From Aralia elata (lineage: Eukaryota; Streptophyta; Magnoliopsida; Apiales; Araliaceae): a stretch of DNA of 64,000 nucleotides. Positions 48,423 to 58,852 of this stretch are shown piece after piece. The stretch spans positions 71,430,479-71,494,478 of the forward strand of contig CM068385.1 in NCBI GenBank assembly GCA_034770075.1, written 5' to 3'. A program made the position numbers and the translations under genes. Each line of letters begins with the position of its first letter. Position 1 is the first letter of the stretch. Below the pieces are notes generated by a model. It ran no database searches and was not told where the DNA came from. It saw only the letters and a list, made by a program, of their open reading frames with translations.

Positions 48423-49206
48423 CCATTAGAGGGCTTAAGCCGCTTTCAAATCTTGATGCTATCCTATCCTTAAAAAAATTTATGAATATGTATGTGCGTG
48501 CAACATTTTGACCTATTTTACTTATTGTTGTGTGAATGAGTGTGCTTTTTGTCCAATGAATGAATGATTGAATGGAGTTGATTTACCTTAAAGTAATCAT
48601 TTGCATACGGTGAGGACGATGAATGTGAATGTATGTTGAGATTGTACCTCCTCCTGAGGCGAACCCGTCGGTTGCTTATTACTGGACTCGATGGGGCTGC
48701 TCCCCGGAGATGGCTCAGGAAACGCACCACTCAAATCCGTTCCAATCGAAAGGGCTCAAACGAGTAGATTGCGAAGATTTGGGAACCTTCATGCCGAAAA
48801 GCCCGTGAGAGTAACCCTAGGATAGGTCAGCCTCTGATTAACCCAACGCAGGATAAGTCTCTTCATGCCCTTTTACGTTTCTGCGCATAAATGCCATAAT
48901 TCCATTGCAACATATTCATATATGCTTCCCCTTTATGTCAAAAGAAAATACTAACCTTTGTGTTTTGCAGGGAACGACACGGGAAGCATAAATCATATCT
49001 AGCATGTATTATTTCAATAAAGAACCGCTAACGAGTTGTTTTGCAGAAAAAGATTAAAAAACCCAAAAACACACAAAAAGTTACGGTTTTAGCATGCATC
49101 CATTCTTTCATTTCCCACCCAAGACTAAACTTCGAACCATCGTTTCGCAGGATTTGCTCCTCAAACCCGTTCGCAGTCTAAGAAAGCCCAGGTCTCTACC
49201 TCTGAA
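48423..49206 (+). other. Untranslated leader of Tat-type element
   Basis: Nothing coding is supported between the primer site and the gag ATG. The stretch is of mixed composition without clear repeats. Confidence 0.7.
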
Positions 49207-50650
49207 ATGGCTGATCTTCCTAATCATAGTTCCATATCTCGGGAAAAAGAGTTTTGATGACTTCAAAAAACAGATGATGGAAATGGCCACGATGCTAAAA
49301 GAGCAGTTCTTAATCAGACAGGATCCGGTTAAGCCAAGGAACCACATAATATTCCACCACCGGGGGGTGACCAGAATCCTCCTAAAAATATTGCAAACCT
49401 GGGTAAGGATGACCAACCCCAACTCAAGGACGAGCCAGTCATTACAAGGGCCGTTCCCATACCTAGCAGGACAGTGATTACTATCCCAAGAAGAAGGGGA
49501 TAATGACGACCTTCGGAGAAAAATGAAACACATGGAGGAGACCATCCAATCTCTAAGGGGCATAGGCTCCCTGGGTAGGGTTAATTATTCGGATCTATGT
49601 GTTTTCCCCCCGGAGCCAGATATCCATGAAAAGTTCAAAGTTCCCGAGTTTGAAAAGTACATATGGAAAAGGGAGACCCCTATAACGCACTTGAAAATAT
49701 ACATTGGAGAACTCGGGTCTTATGCCGAGGGACGAGGGGCTGAGGATGCAGCTATTCCAGAAAAGCTTAACAGGGGAGGCAAGGATCTGGTATGCCCGCC
49801 TTGACAATGCCCGAATCCACAACTGGGAGGAGTTGGCCCCATACCTTCTTAACTCAATACAGCTTTCAGGCCCAGATGGCCCCTGATAGATATCAAATGA
49901 CAAAAATCAAGAAGCAAACCAAAAGGAATCTTTCAGGGACTATGCACAACGATGGAGGGGTATGGCTGCACAGGTGAATCCCCCGATGAGCGAGGCGGAA
50001 ATGGGTAATGACCTTTGTGGACATTCAGGAGGCGCCCTATTATGAGCGGGTGATATCGGGGATTGGAAGACCTTTTGCCGAGATGATAAAACATGGAGAA
50101 ATGGTGGACATGGGGTTTAAAGTCTGGTAAGATCCGGGACCATCACAGCTCTGGAAGTGGTTTGCAGAGCAAATCCAGAGTGGAAACTATGGCAGCACTT
50201 CCCGTAGGATCCAACAGAAAAAAGGAGGAAGATGTTTTCCCTCATCCTGCAGGGATCATCTAGAAACGTAGAGAACAATCCTCCAGTGCAAATACAGAAA
50301 ATCGTGCCACCCCGACAACCCCTTATTTCCAATTATCAAAGGTCGGATGAACAAAGAAGATTTGATGAACAGCAAGAGATCGGGTATTCACCCCACTTGG
50401 GGAGCCTCTCGAGCGATTTTGGCGGTATTAATTAGCACAGGGGGAAGGATACGCGATTTGGCACCCCCAATTGACCCGAAAGGGAGAGGATTTGGATCCA
50501 AGTAAGAAAGTGTGCGTACCATTCAGTTTCTCGCCTGGTCATGATACTCAGGAATGCTGGGCGCTGAAGCACAAAAATTCAGAACATGATCGATAGCGGG
50601 TGAGGATCGTGGTAGAGCAGCCAGAGGTTATGAAGAAGGACCATGAGTAA
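49207..50650 (+). pseudogene. Tat-type gag remnant
   Basis: The ATG at 49207 begins MADLPNHSSISREKEF and then meets a stop. Later pieces in different frames: SDLCVFPPEPDIHEKFKVPE (about 49585-49650), QKSLTGEARIWYARLDNARI with NWEELAPYLL (about 49750-49860), APDRYQM (about 49880), FRDYAQRWRGMAAQVNPP (about 49936) and a knuckle-like C-x2-H-x5-H-x4-C segment (about 50515-50556). These follow Tat/Ogre Gag from N to C. At least four frameshifts or stops, so no product. Confidence 0.85.
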
Positions 50651-51588
50651 GATGCCAGTTGTTGTTCCTTATTTTAAAATTGTGCATGATTATGTTATTT
50701 TGTCATGTTATCTTAAAGATGATCATTGCGAGAAAATGCCTTATATATGACAAATATTTTGTTTTCATGCCAGGTGTAACCAATTTGAGTGTCTCTTGCC
50801 TAACAAACGATTCTTCAAATTTGAAAGTTGACTACGATTTTGATATTGAGCTGGATTTCGATTTAATGGGCATTGAGCAGGATGAGACAGATAATGACGG
50901 CACGCCTGACGAGATCAAAGGATGGGTCGAAGACAAACCCCAAACCCAACTCCAAACCAAACCATCACCATAAAAAATTGGAACCCCTGATAAACCCAAA
51001 GAGCCTCAAAATAGTAATAGATCTGACCCCTAGCCAGAAAACAGAGCTGTTAAGCCAGTATGGAGATATCATTTTGCCGATATGGGCAACCTGAGGCCTT
51101 AGTCTGCCGACTATGCCAAAAATTTGAGCAGGTACCCTTAATGAAGGAATTATATGACCAGTTCAAGATCAAACACCTCAATGCTATCATTTGCCGTCCT
51201 AAGATGAATGGGGCAGTGGAGGCTGCGAATAAGAATATCAAGAAGATCATGGCGAGAATGTCTGCTAAACATCGGGGATGGCCGAATCTGCTACCTTTCA
51301 TCCTGCTGGCGTACCGAAAATCGGTGCGTATTTCTACAGGGGCAACCCCTTACACTCTGGTATACGGAATAGAGGTAGTTCTGCCATTTGAGGTTGAGAT
51401 GCTCAGATAAACGAGGAGGGTTGAATGCAAGGTCGATACGACCAATTGGCCCTAATTGATGAGAAAAGGTTGGCTGCTATTTCACGCGGCCGGTTGTATC
51501 AGCAAAGAATCTCTCGATCTTACGACAAAAGATAAGACCTCAGAAGTTCAAAGAAAATGACCTAGTGATAAAGAAAGGCATGCCTTTT

Positions 51589-51648
<60 letters not shown>

Positions 51649-51789
51649 GAAGCCAAAGGAAAGCTTGCCCCGAACTGAGAGGGGCCTTTCGTGATTAAGA
51701 GGGTGATGTCCGGAGGAGCCCTCATATTGCAAGAGAGGGATGGAGAGGTGTTTCCATAACCCCTCAATTCCGACTCGGTGAAGCGGTTC

Positions 51790-51826
<37 letters not shown>
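50651..51826 (+). pseudogene. Tat-type pol remnant: pre-RT linker joined to integrase C-terminus
   Basis: About 50776-51050 matches the acidic stretch before RT, ending LTPSQKTELLSQYGD. RT, RNase H and the integrase start are then absent. From about 51120: MKELYDQFKIKH, MNGAVEAANKNIKKI (contains the catalytic Glu), GWPNLLPFILLAYRKS and STGATPYTLVYGIEVVLPFE, open to 51410. The integrase tail continues with GGALILQERDGEVFP-like and NSDSVKRF sequence to about 51790. Two A tracts (56 bp at 51590-51645, 34 bp at 51793-51826) interrupt the tail. The catalytic aspartates are missing. Confidence 0.86.
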
Positions 51827-51827
<1 letters not shown>

Positions 51828-52820
51828 AACAATCATCATCATCATCATCATTTTCTCGTCGTTCTTTGAAAGAACGAACTACGTAGGACCTGATCTCCCG
51901 ACTTGTGGGGGTACGTAGGCAGCCATCGTGGCACGGTCCCATTCCTTACAAAATAATACTTTCTTCTGTCAAAACCAATTCCCAACAACCAGAAAAGCCT
52001 TCCTATACCCTCAAAACCTTCCCGAAGTCTGCCACACTGATCAGCTTCATCTCAAGTGACATAACCCGGACCCAACCAAACACTTAGTCAAAAAATCTAA
52101 GACTCAGTCCGATGAAATCAACAGGGTGTGCCGGTAGCATCTGTCAAATCTCCATCAAGGCTTGAGAAGGAAAAGAGGGCAAGATATCAAAAATCGTGGT
52201 TGTGACTGGATAAAATGAGGAATCCGATGAAAGGCAAACGATACGAAAAAAAGGGGAAAATGACTGAATATAAATGCATTGTCTATATATATAAGTCATT
52301 TCGTTACAAGATTTCCTTGTTCGATAACAGATGAAACTGACATAATCTATGCAGGAGATAAAATGATCTACAGATCTGAAAACTAACTTAAGCAGGATGG
52401 ATAAAGTGGTGATAGGTCTGAAGCATCGGCGTCCCTACAATCTACTGCCCCATCATGTCGATACGATCCAATAAAGAAATGGCTCGGCTAACGGTAGTAA
52501 TCAAGGCCAGTCGGATCCGGCCATCCTCAGCGACCCGACTAGGGGCAAAATCAGCTGAGATGGAATCATATTTTGGAGGACATATCCGTAGACTCGGGGG
52601 GGGGGGGGGGAATGAAATACCTCTGGGGCGGTTGTCATCAGTGAAAATCACTCAAGAGTCATCAAATACTCCAAACTGACTCAAACCAACCATGGCAAAG
52701 TCTCGGTGCATACCATTGCACATAAGCAGATGTCCGAAAAATGGGGCAAATCTCACTTCGCCCCCGACTATGAACTGAACAAAAGCCGCGGAAAAGCCTG
52801 CCAAAATGGACCCTGGGAAG
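51827..52820 (+). other. Tat-type 3' UTR, first part
   Basis: It contains GAACTACGTAGGACCTGATC and GGGGGTACGTAGGCAGCC (about 51876-51922), a conserved box after the integrase in Tat/Ogre elements. No coding frame is supported. A G run at about 52598-52610 may be of uncertain length. Confidence 0.75.
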
Positions 52821-53941
52821 GGCTGATATCCAAGCAAACCACGACAAGTTGGTGAGCCACCTGGGAAGGCATCCAAGCAAACCACGACAAGATGGTGAGC
52901 ACCCTGGGAAGGGCTGATATCCAAGCAAACCACGACAAGTTGGTGAGCAACCTGGGAAGGCATCCAAGCAAACCACGACAAGATGGTGAGCACCCTGGGA
53001 AGGGCTGATATCCAAGCAAACCACGACAAGTTGGTAAGCAACCTGGGAAGGCATCCAAGCAAACCACGACAAGATGGTGAGCACCCTGGGAAGGGCTGAT
53101 ATCCAAGCAAACCACGACAAGTTGGTGAGCAACCTGGGAAGGCCATCCAAGCAAACCACGACAAGATGGTGAGCACCCTGGGAAGGGCTGATATCCAAGC
53201 AAACCACGACAAGTTGGTGAGCAAACCTGGGAAGGCATCCAAGCAAACCACGACAAGATGGTGAGCACCCTGGGAAGGGCTTGATATCCAAGCAAACCAC
53301 GACAAGTTGGTGAGCAACCTGGGAAGGCATCCAAGCAAAACCACGACAAGATGGTGAGCACCCTGGGAAAGGGCTGATAATCCAAGCAAACCACGAAAAG
53401 TTGGTGAGCAACCTGGGAAGGCATCCAAGCAAAACCACGACAAGATGGTGAGCACCCTGGGAAGGGCTGATATCCAAGCAAACCACGACAAGTTGGTAAG
53501 CAACCTGGGAAGGCATCCAAGCAAACCACGACAAGATGGTGAGCACCCTGGGAAGGGCTGATATCCAAGCAAACCACGACAAGTTGGTGAGCAACCTGGA
53601 AGGCATCCAAGCAAACCACGACAAGATGGTGAGCACCCTGGGAAGGGGCTGATATCCAAGCAAACCATGACAAGTTGGTGAGCAACCTGGGAAGGGCATC
53701 CAAGCAAACCTACGAAAAAGTTGGTGAGCAACCTGGGAAGGCATCCAAGCAAAACCACGACAGAGTTGGTGAGCACCCTGGGAAGGCATCCAAGCAAAAC
53801 CACGACAGAGTGGGTGAGCCACCTGAGAAGGCATCCAAGCAAACCACGACAAGATGGTGAGCACCCTTGGAAGGGCTTTGAGATCCAAAACAAACCACAA
53901 CAAGGTGGTGAGCAAACCTGGGAAGGCATCCAAGCGAACCA
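52821..53941 (+). repeat. 91-bp-period minisatellite in Tat 3' UTR
   Basis: Ten units begin GGCTGATATCC at 52821, 52912, 53003, 53094, 53186, 53278, 53372, 53465, 53556 and 53647. Each is a 47-bp A half and a 44-bp B half (GGCATCCAAGC start) sharing CCAAGCAAACCACGACAAG. A degenerate tail of B-like monomers and one A-like unit follows to 53941. All three antisense frames stay open across it because the unit lacks stops in any frame; this is not evidence of a gene. Confidence 0.96.
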
Positions 53942-53973
53942 CTTACAAGTGATGACATCTGTAGAACAGTATC

Positions 53974-54025
53974 AAAAAAAAAAAAAAATATAAAAAAAAA
54001 AAAAACTAAAAAAAAAAAAAAAAAA
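53974..54025 (+). repeat. A-rich tract
   Basis: Three A runs separated by TATA-like and CT interruptions, just after the minisatellite. Exact lengths may be unreliable. Confidence 0.85.
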
Positions 54026-54170
54026 TACTGTTACAGGAGTCATTTTTTCTCAATTTATATGTTGGGTTCACACATGCATGAATAGCTGATAATTCTGTCT
54101 GTGATCCATGAAATGAAAAAAAATCGAGCAGGTCAGGTGTGTCAAGGTCCTAGCCTATCAGAGTCAAACG

Positions 54171-54359
54171 AGATGGGTGACCGGCGGCGACGATACCCGG
54201 CCCCGACGAGACGATCGACCGGCGACGATAACCGGCGATCATGAGATGGATGTCCGGCGACGATAACCGGCTCCGACAAGATAACCAACCGGCGACGATA
54301 ACCGGGGGGTACGCGATGGGTGACCGGCGACGATACCCGGCCCCGAACGAGACGATAGA
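54171..54359 (+). repeat. CCGGCGACGATAACCGG repeats in Tat 3' UTR
   Basis: Five copies of CCGGCGACGATAACCGG or its CCCGG variant, at about 54181, 54219, 54254, 54289 and 54323. The outer copies sit in a longer shared unit (AGATGGGTGACCGGCG to CCCGGCCCCGA) spaced about 142 bp. GC-rich within an AT-rich setting. Confidence 0.88.
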
Positions 54360-54570
54360 TTGAGAGAGTGAACCCAACGACTAACAAACACGGTCAAGGG
54401 GTTGATACATTGACACTCTTACGAATGTCTTGCATGCATTACATCTTATGTTGCATCATAAGCTATATGTGTGAGGCATCATGTATGCACTGTCATTCTT
54501 ACACACTGTCATTCATGCATCGAGTGTCTACTCTTTATCCTGTTCATTTCATTTATCATTTCATAAACAT

Positions 54571-54586
54571 GATAAAGAGGGGCAGC
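54571..54586 (+). promoter_or_regulatory. Polypurine tract of Tat-type element
   Basis: GATAAAGAGGGGCAGC is flush with the TGTAGACACCC start of the 3' LTR at 54587. A purine run just before the LTR is the expected plus-strand primer. Confidence 0.8.
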
Positions 54587-56649
54587 TGTAGACACCCAAA
54601 TTTTGCGTTTCCTTCTACTAACCTTGACAGGAGGGCGAAATCGTCAATTGAACCAGCTTGCAGGAGCAAAGGAGCGGGCACAAGGGCGAGCGCCCGGTCC
54701 CGCCGCAATGATTGGGGCAGCCCAAGTCGACGTGACAGCATGACCGTCCGAGGCAGGCATTTCCGAATGAGGTGGCACGTTTCCCGGAGGTTCCCGGACT
54801 GCGGAATACGAGCCTGTCAGCGAAAACCGACGTTGCGGTACGAAGATCGAGGCGTGACACAAAAATCGAGAAAGTCAAGCCCGCCAGCCGCGGATAGATC
54901 TGCGGCCAAGTGGGTGCGCCAGCACGAAAACCGGGAAATCAGCACTCAGCAGCTGAGTGCGATGGGAGGCGTGCCAGCTGGCCAGCCTATTTAAGCCAGC
55001 TTCGGCAGCATACAGGAAGTTCAGCAGTTTTGGAAGAAGAAGAAGAAATTCTGCCAGCAGCCAAAAAAACACGGAAATAGAGAGAAAATAGCTAGATTTT
55101 GCAACAAAATAGGGAGAAAGAAGAGGAAAAAAAAGAGTGGAATTAATTCTTTTGAGTTTGGTTGTATCAAATACATCATTTATCCTATTCAAAATACACA
55201 AGTTCACATCCATTTGAGATCAATTGCAAGGTGAAAATTTCTATTTGTTCTAGCAATTCATGTCCTATTGATTTGGGTAAATTAGATATAATTTTCATGT
55301 ATCTTGTTGAACAATGAATTAGGGATTATGAGTGAAGTTTCCATCGGAAATAAACTCCTCCTAATAACCCGATGATATTCGTTCATTAATTTCTTGGTTT
55401 TGTTTTAAGGTGTTATATTCGGTATCAATTCCTTTAAATCGTTTATTTTAAGATGTCTTGGTATTGTTAGATTTATCCGGGTTGGTTTATTTTCTTGTAA
55501 TATCCGATTGTTTGTGTGTGGATACTTGGTTGTGAGCCTAGGAAAGCGACCCCGGGGTCCCGATCCGATGATGGACATATCTTGATGTAAGAAGTAGAGA
55601 TGACGTAGTTCTCATTGTAAATATGTAATCGTGGGGCCTTAAAACGACGCTAAGGCGAGAATCGCGCTTAAGGCCCCGAAATAGTGAAATTTGTGATTGT
55701 TGGCGTTCGGGGATATTTTTGATGGCTTACATGCCCATGAATAGCCCGACGCGTGTTTATGCTCGATTTGAATTATGACACAAAATTGATTTTCAAAGCT
55801 AAATGATAAGATTTTCATAAAATCAATCAAAGTAGGATATTAGAATCACGAGGTTAAAATTTGAGAAAACGGTAATGAAATGTCGATTCATATCTAACGA
55901 GAAAAGCTAAAGAAAAATCGTTTTCCAAAACAACACACGAAATGATTTTATAAATAATTGACGTTTTATTAAATCTTTGTGCATAGGGTGAAAGAGATCC
56001 TAGAAATTGCCCATCATTTTATGAAAGCAACGTATAGATCTCGATTCCTATTTTGACGAAGGTGTTAAACTCTTGTTTTGTTAAAACGGACACCTAACGA
56101 AAATCTCATAGTTTTGACAATTAAAATCAAACCTTTCTCATAAAGCTTTCTCGTGTATGCCGAAAAGACATTCCGAAGCATTCTCAAAGTAAAACACGAT
56201 TTTCCCTAAAATCCAAATGATTCTTTCATACAAACCCACAACGACATTCACATAGGCACACACACACACACACGTACACACACCACACCTACATTCATGA
56301 ATTAAAGGATAGGAAAGTATCAAGATTGCGGTAAACCGTGTTTCATGGAAGTCGAGGGGTGCCTAACACCTTCCCCTCACTTAAACAAGCCCCCGAACTC
56401 GATGAATCTCGATTCGCAGACCGATTAATTCGGAGACACACATGAGCCAGCGATTTATAAAAAAACGAAAACTCGGATGAGTTGGTACATCCATTTCAAA
56501 TATACCAACTGGCGACTCTGGTTAATTGGCTCATCATAAAAACGATCTTTCAAAACCCCGTCGACATCAATGCCGACCTTTTCCAAACGACATCTAAATC
56601 AAAGGGCTAAGATTGGAAAAGACTAGAAAGCGAAAACCTGGCGTCGACA
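54587..56649 (+). repeat. 3' LTR of Tat-type element
   Basis: 2063 bp, TGTAGACACCC to GGCGTCGACA. It matches the 5' LTR at high identity, lacking the palindrome and several one-base runs, and is followed by the GGGTT target duplication (56650-56654). The putative TATA box is at 54988-54995. Confidence 0.94.
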
Positions 56650-56654
56650 GGGTT

Positions 56655-56955
56655 TATTTTGATTATTTCATAAGGTAATGTGGTTGCATAACTTCATTCG
56701 AGCTTGATTGGTTTAGTGCTATTGGGTACACACACACACACAGAAGGGACCTAAAGCAAGCTATAACTAGCTAATTGTAAATCTAGACTTGCAACGTTTT
56801 GAAAGTTTCTCTGAGTTTTCACGTGTTTATGCTTTGAGACCATTGTTTAAACTTATTAACTCATTGCTCAAGATAGGTTTTATTTAGAAATATTTAATTT
56901 TTATAGTTTGTGTGTTTTGCTTGAGGACTAGCAAAGGTTTAAGTTTGGGAGTATT
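56655..56955 (+). other. End of Athila-type internal region with polypurine tract
   Basis: Continuation of the 3' region interrupted at 46273. It ends GGTTTAAGTTTGGGAGTATT, the purine-rich AAGTTTGGGAG being the expected polypurine tract before the TGATGAGTGTG LTR start. A (CA)n run is at about 56728. No gene is seen. Confidence 0.82.
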
Positions 56956-58852
56956 TGATGAGTGTGTTTTATACACACAAATTGGGTACTTTTAGCCTTG
57001 ATAATTTGTAAGTCTTTAGCTATTTCGTTTGGTTTTATGTGTTTTCATCTTATTATTATGTAATGTAGTTTTGTATCACTTTTATATGTTTTTGTAGGCT
57101 ATTATGTGTTTTTACGTTGTTTTGTAGGAATTGAAATAAAGGCCCCTTAGATCGATGCGTTTTTGGCTTGAATCTAGCATTCCTGCTGCTTGTTTCTCAA
57201 TTTTACCCATGATGCAATCGAAATCTCTCAAAACTCAAAGAACGAAAGTTGTAGATTTTGATCTTAGCTTTCCATAACATCTTGAATAATCCAATTTGAA
57301 GTTCGTATGAGAGAGTTATGGTCATTTTACTGTCGGATTTGACATGGATTTTACGCAGCAGTTGCTTCGGGCTCACTTTGAGCCTTGCTACGGCCTTTAT
57401 CTCGTCGAGCTCCAGTTATGAATGTTGTAGAGCTGCTTCTTAGCTTTCAATTGCCTACTTAATCGCCTTAATCCGAGTTTGAACGAAAAAGTTATGGTCA
57501 TTTTACCAACAGACGTCAAAACTGATTTTGGCTACAGAAGCGAGCTCGCCGGGGCGAGCTCCCCAGGACATTTTTGGCGCCGGGGCGAGCTCGTCGCGGG
57601 ATACAGCAGGTTTTGAGATTTTTGGACCAAAAACTCGGGTCTAAGCTAGGGTTTTCATATACCCATCTCTTAAAACACCAAGGGGGAGGCTGGAATAATT
57701 ATTCTAACACATACTAACACTTCTAACATCAATTCTAGAGAGAGGGAGGCTTGCATAAACATCAAATTAAGAGCAAAAGTGCTGCAATTCAAGGGAAAAT
57801 CAGCAAAGTTCAAGGAGCAAGAAGAGCAAGGAGTATCAAATCTTGAGGGAAAGCTAGAGAACAAGAATCAACCCATCAAGCAACCATTGAATATCTTCCT
57901 AAGGGGTTTTATCATTCTATCTCTAGTATTCTCTTCTTAATTTGTAATTCCATCATGATGTATAGATCAAATTTGATGTTTATTTTAATTCCCATGAACT
58001 AGAACTAATTTTCTAAGATTTCAATGGAACCCAATACATAGTTTGAATTGAATGCTCTCTCTTTGATGTTGGTTAATTATTTGTGATTGGATATCATAAT
58101 TTGTGCTTTATATATTAATTACCTAGCGAGTAATTACCTTGGGAACTTATATGGAATTGAGAGAGGAAGTATAGGTTGAGACCTTGTTATGATATCATGT
58201 GAAAATTAGATATTCCTATGGGTAATTTATGAAATTAAGTGACATGTGTTTTATTTATTACCCTCATGAATGGATAATTTGATTGTATTTAGGATAGACA
58301 TATACCTAAATACCACATGTATCCTTTGGAGAATCCATGCTTAATGATTTCTATTGTGAAAGTTGGTAATTGATGGAGTAGTTAATGAGGTTTTGTGACA
58401 TACACCTTACTAATTGTTCTTGATATGAGAATCTTGCTAGTGTGTAGAATAGAGATATATCTATACACCGTAATGGGGAATACATATTTGACCACCGAGA
58501 GAGGCTTAGACATACTAGTGATTTCTCGGATAATAATTCTTGTGATTTAACTAGTTGAAAAGAGAGAGTTAGGACATTCAAATGAAGTGTTGGGGGAAAT
58601 TGCAATCTTAGACTTGTTATTATTTGATTTCATTATCTTAATGCTTTCTATAGTTCTTTGCTTATTTGTCATCTTCATTAATGCAAAATAACAAAAACAA
58701 CTATCATTTGTTTAAATAAGATTGAGTTGATAAAAGGTTAGTACTTGGAAAAAATTAGTAATAATTCCTCGTGGGATCGATACTCTACTTACTCTTTCTT
58801 ACTTGTTGACCGCGTATACTTGCGCGTAAATTGTCGTTATATTAATCGGACA
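56956..58852 (+). repeat. 3' LTR of Athila-type element
   Basis: 1897 bp from TGATGAGTGTG to AATCGGACA. It contains the AGCTCGCC-GG-GGCGAGCT inverted motif at 57543-57560 and, from 57672, matches the partial 5' LTR. The next five bases ACAAC (58853-58857) should be its target duplication, with the partner left of the window. Confidence 0.9.

Larger units (their letters stand above)
46274..56649 (+). mobile_element. Tat/Ogre-type Ty3/gypsy element, deleted for RT-RH
   Basis: 10.4 kb with LTRs 46274-48402 and 54587-56649 (TGTAGACACCC to GGCGTCGACA), primer site, broken gag, partial pol, a long 3' UTR with minisatellites and a polypurine tract. It is flanked by GGGTT at 46269-46273 and 56650-56654. 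Gag motifs (FKVPEFEKY, MAPDRYQM-like), the integrase MNGAVEAANKNIKKI and the TACGTAGGCAGCC 3' UTR box are typical of the Tat lineage. The LTRs are very similar apart from small indels and one palindrome, so insertion was probably not ancient. It cannot replicate alone. Confidence 0.9.
42050..58852 (+). mobile_element. Athila-type Ty3/gypsy element, polymerase-less, with nested Tat element
   Basis: Partial 5' LTR (42050-43232), primer site, gag-protease remnant, structured 3' region, polypurine tract and complete 3' LTR (56956-58852). It is interrupted by the 10.4 kb Tat/Ogre element at 46274-56649. Without that insert the visible part is about 6.4 kb. There is no RT, RNase H or integrase, so it is a large non-autonomous derivative or an internally deleted copy. 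Athila assignment rests on the tRNA-Asp-like primer site, the Gag coiled coil and PCPLGSHFLGEALCDDGAS protease motif, and the AGTTTGGGAGTATT-TGATGA end. Confidence 0.85.

Noticed and set aside
51562..51942. Antisense frames with long poly-Phe stretches
   Set aside because: They are the complement of two A tracts in the integrase tail on the + strand.
52652..53942. Antisense open frames of 425, 426 and 311 codons
   Set aside because: They overlap in all three minus frames over a 91-bp tandem repeat. The openness follows from the repeat unit having no antisense stops; composition is repetitive and no family is recognised.
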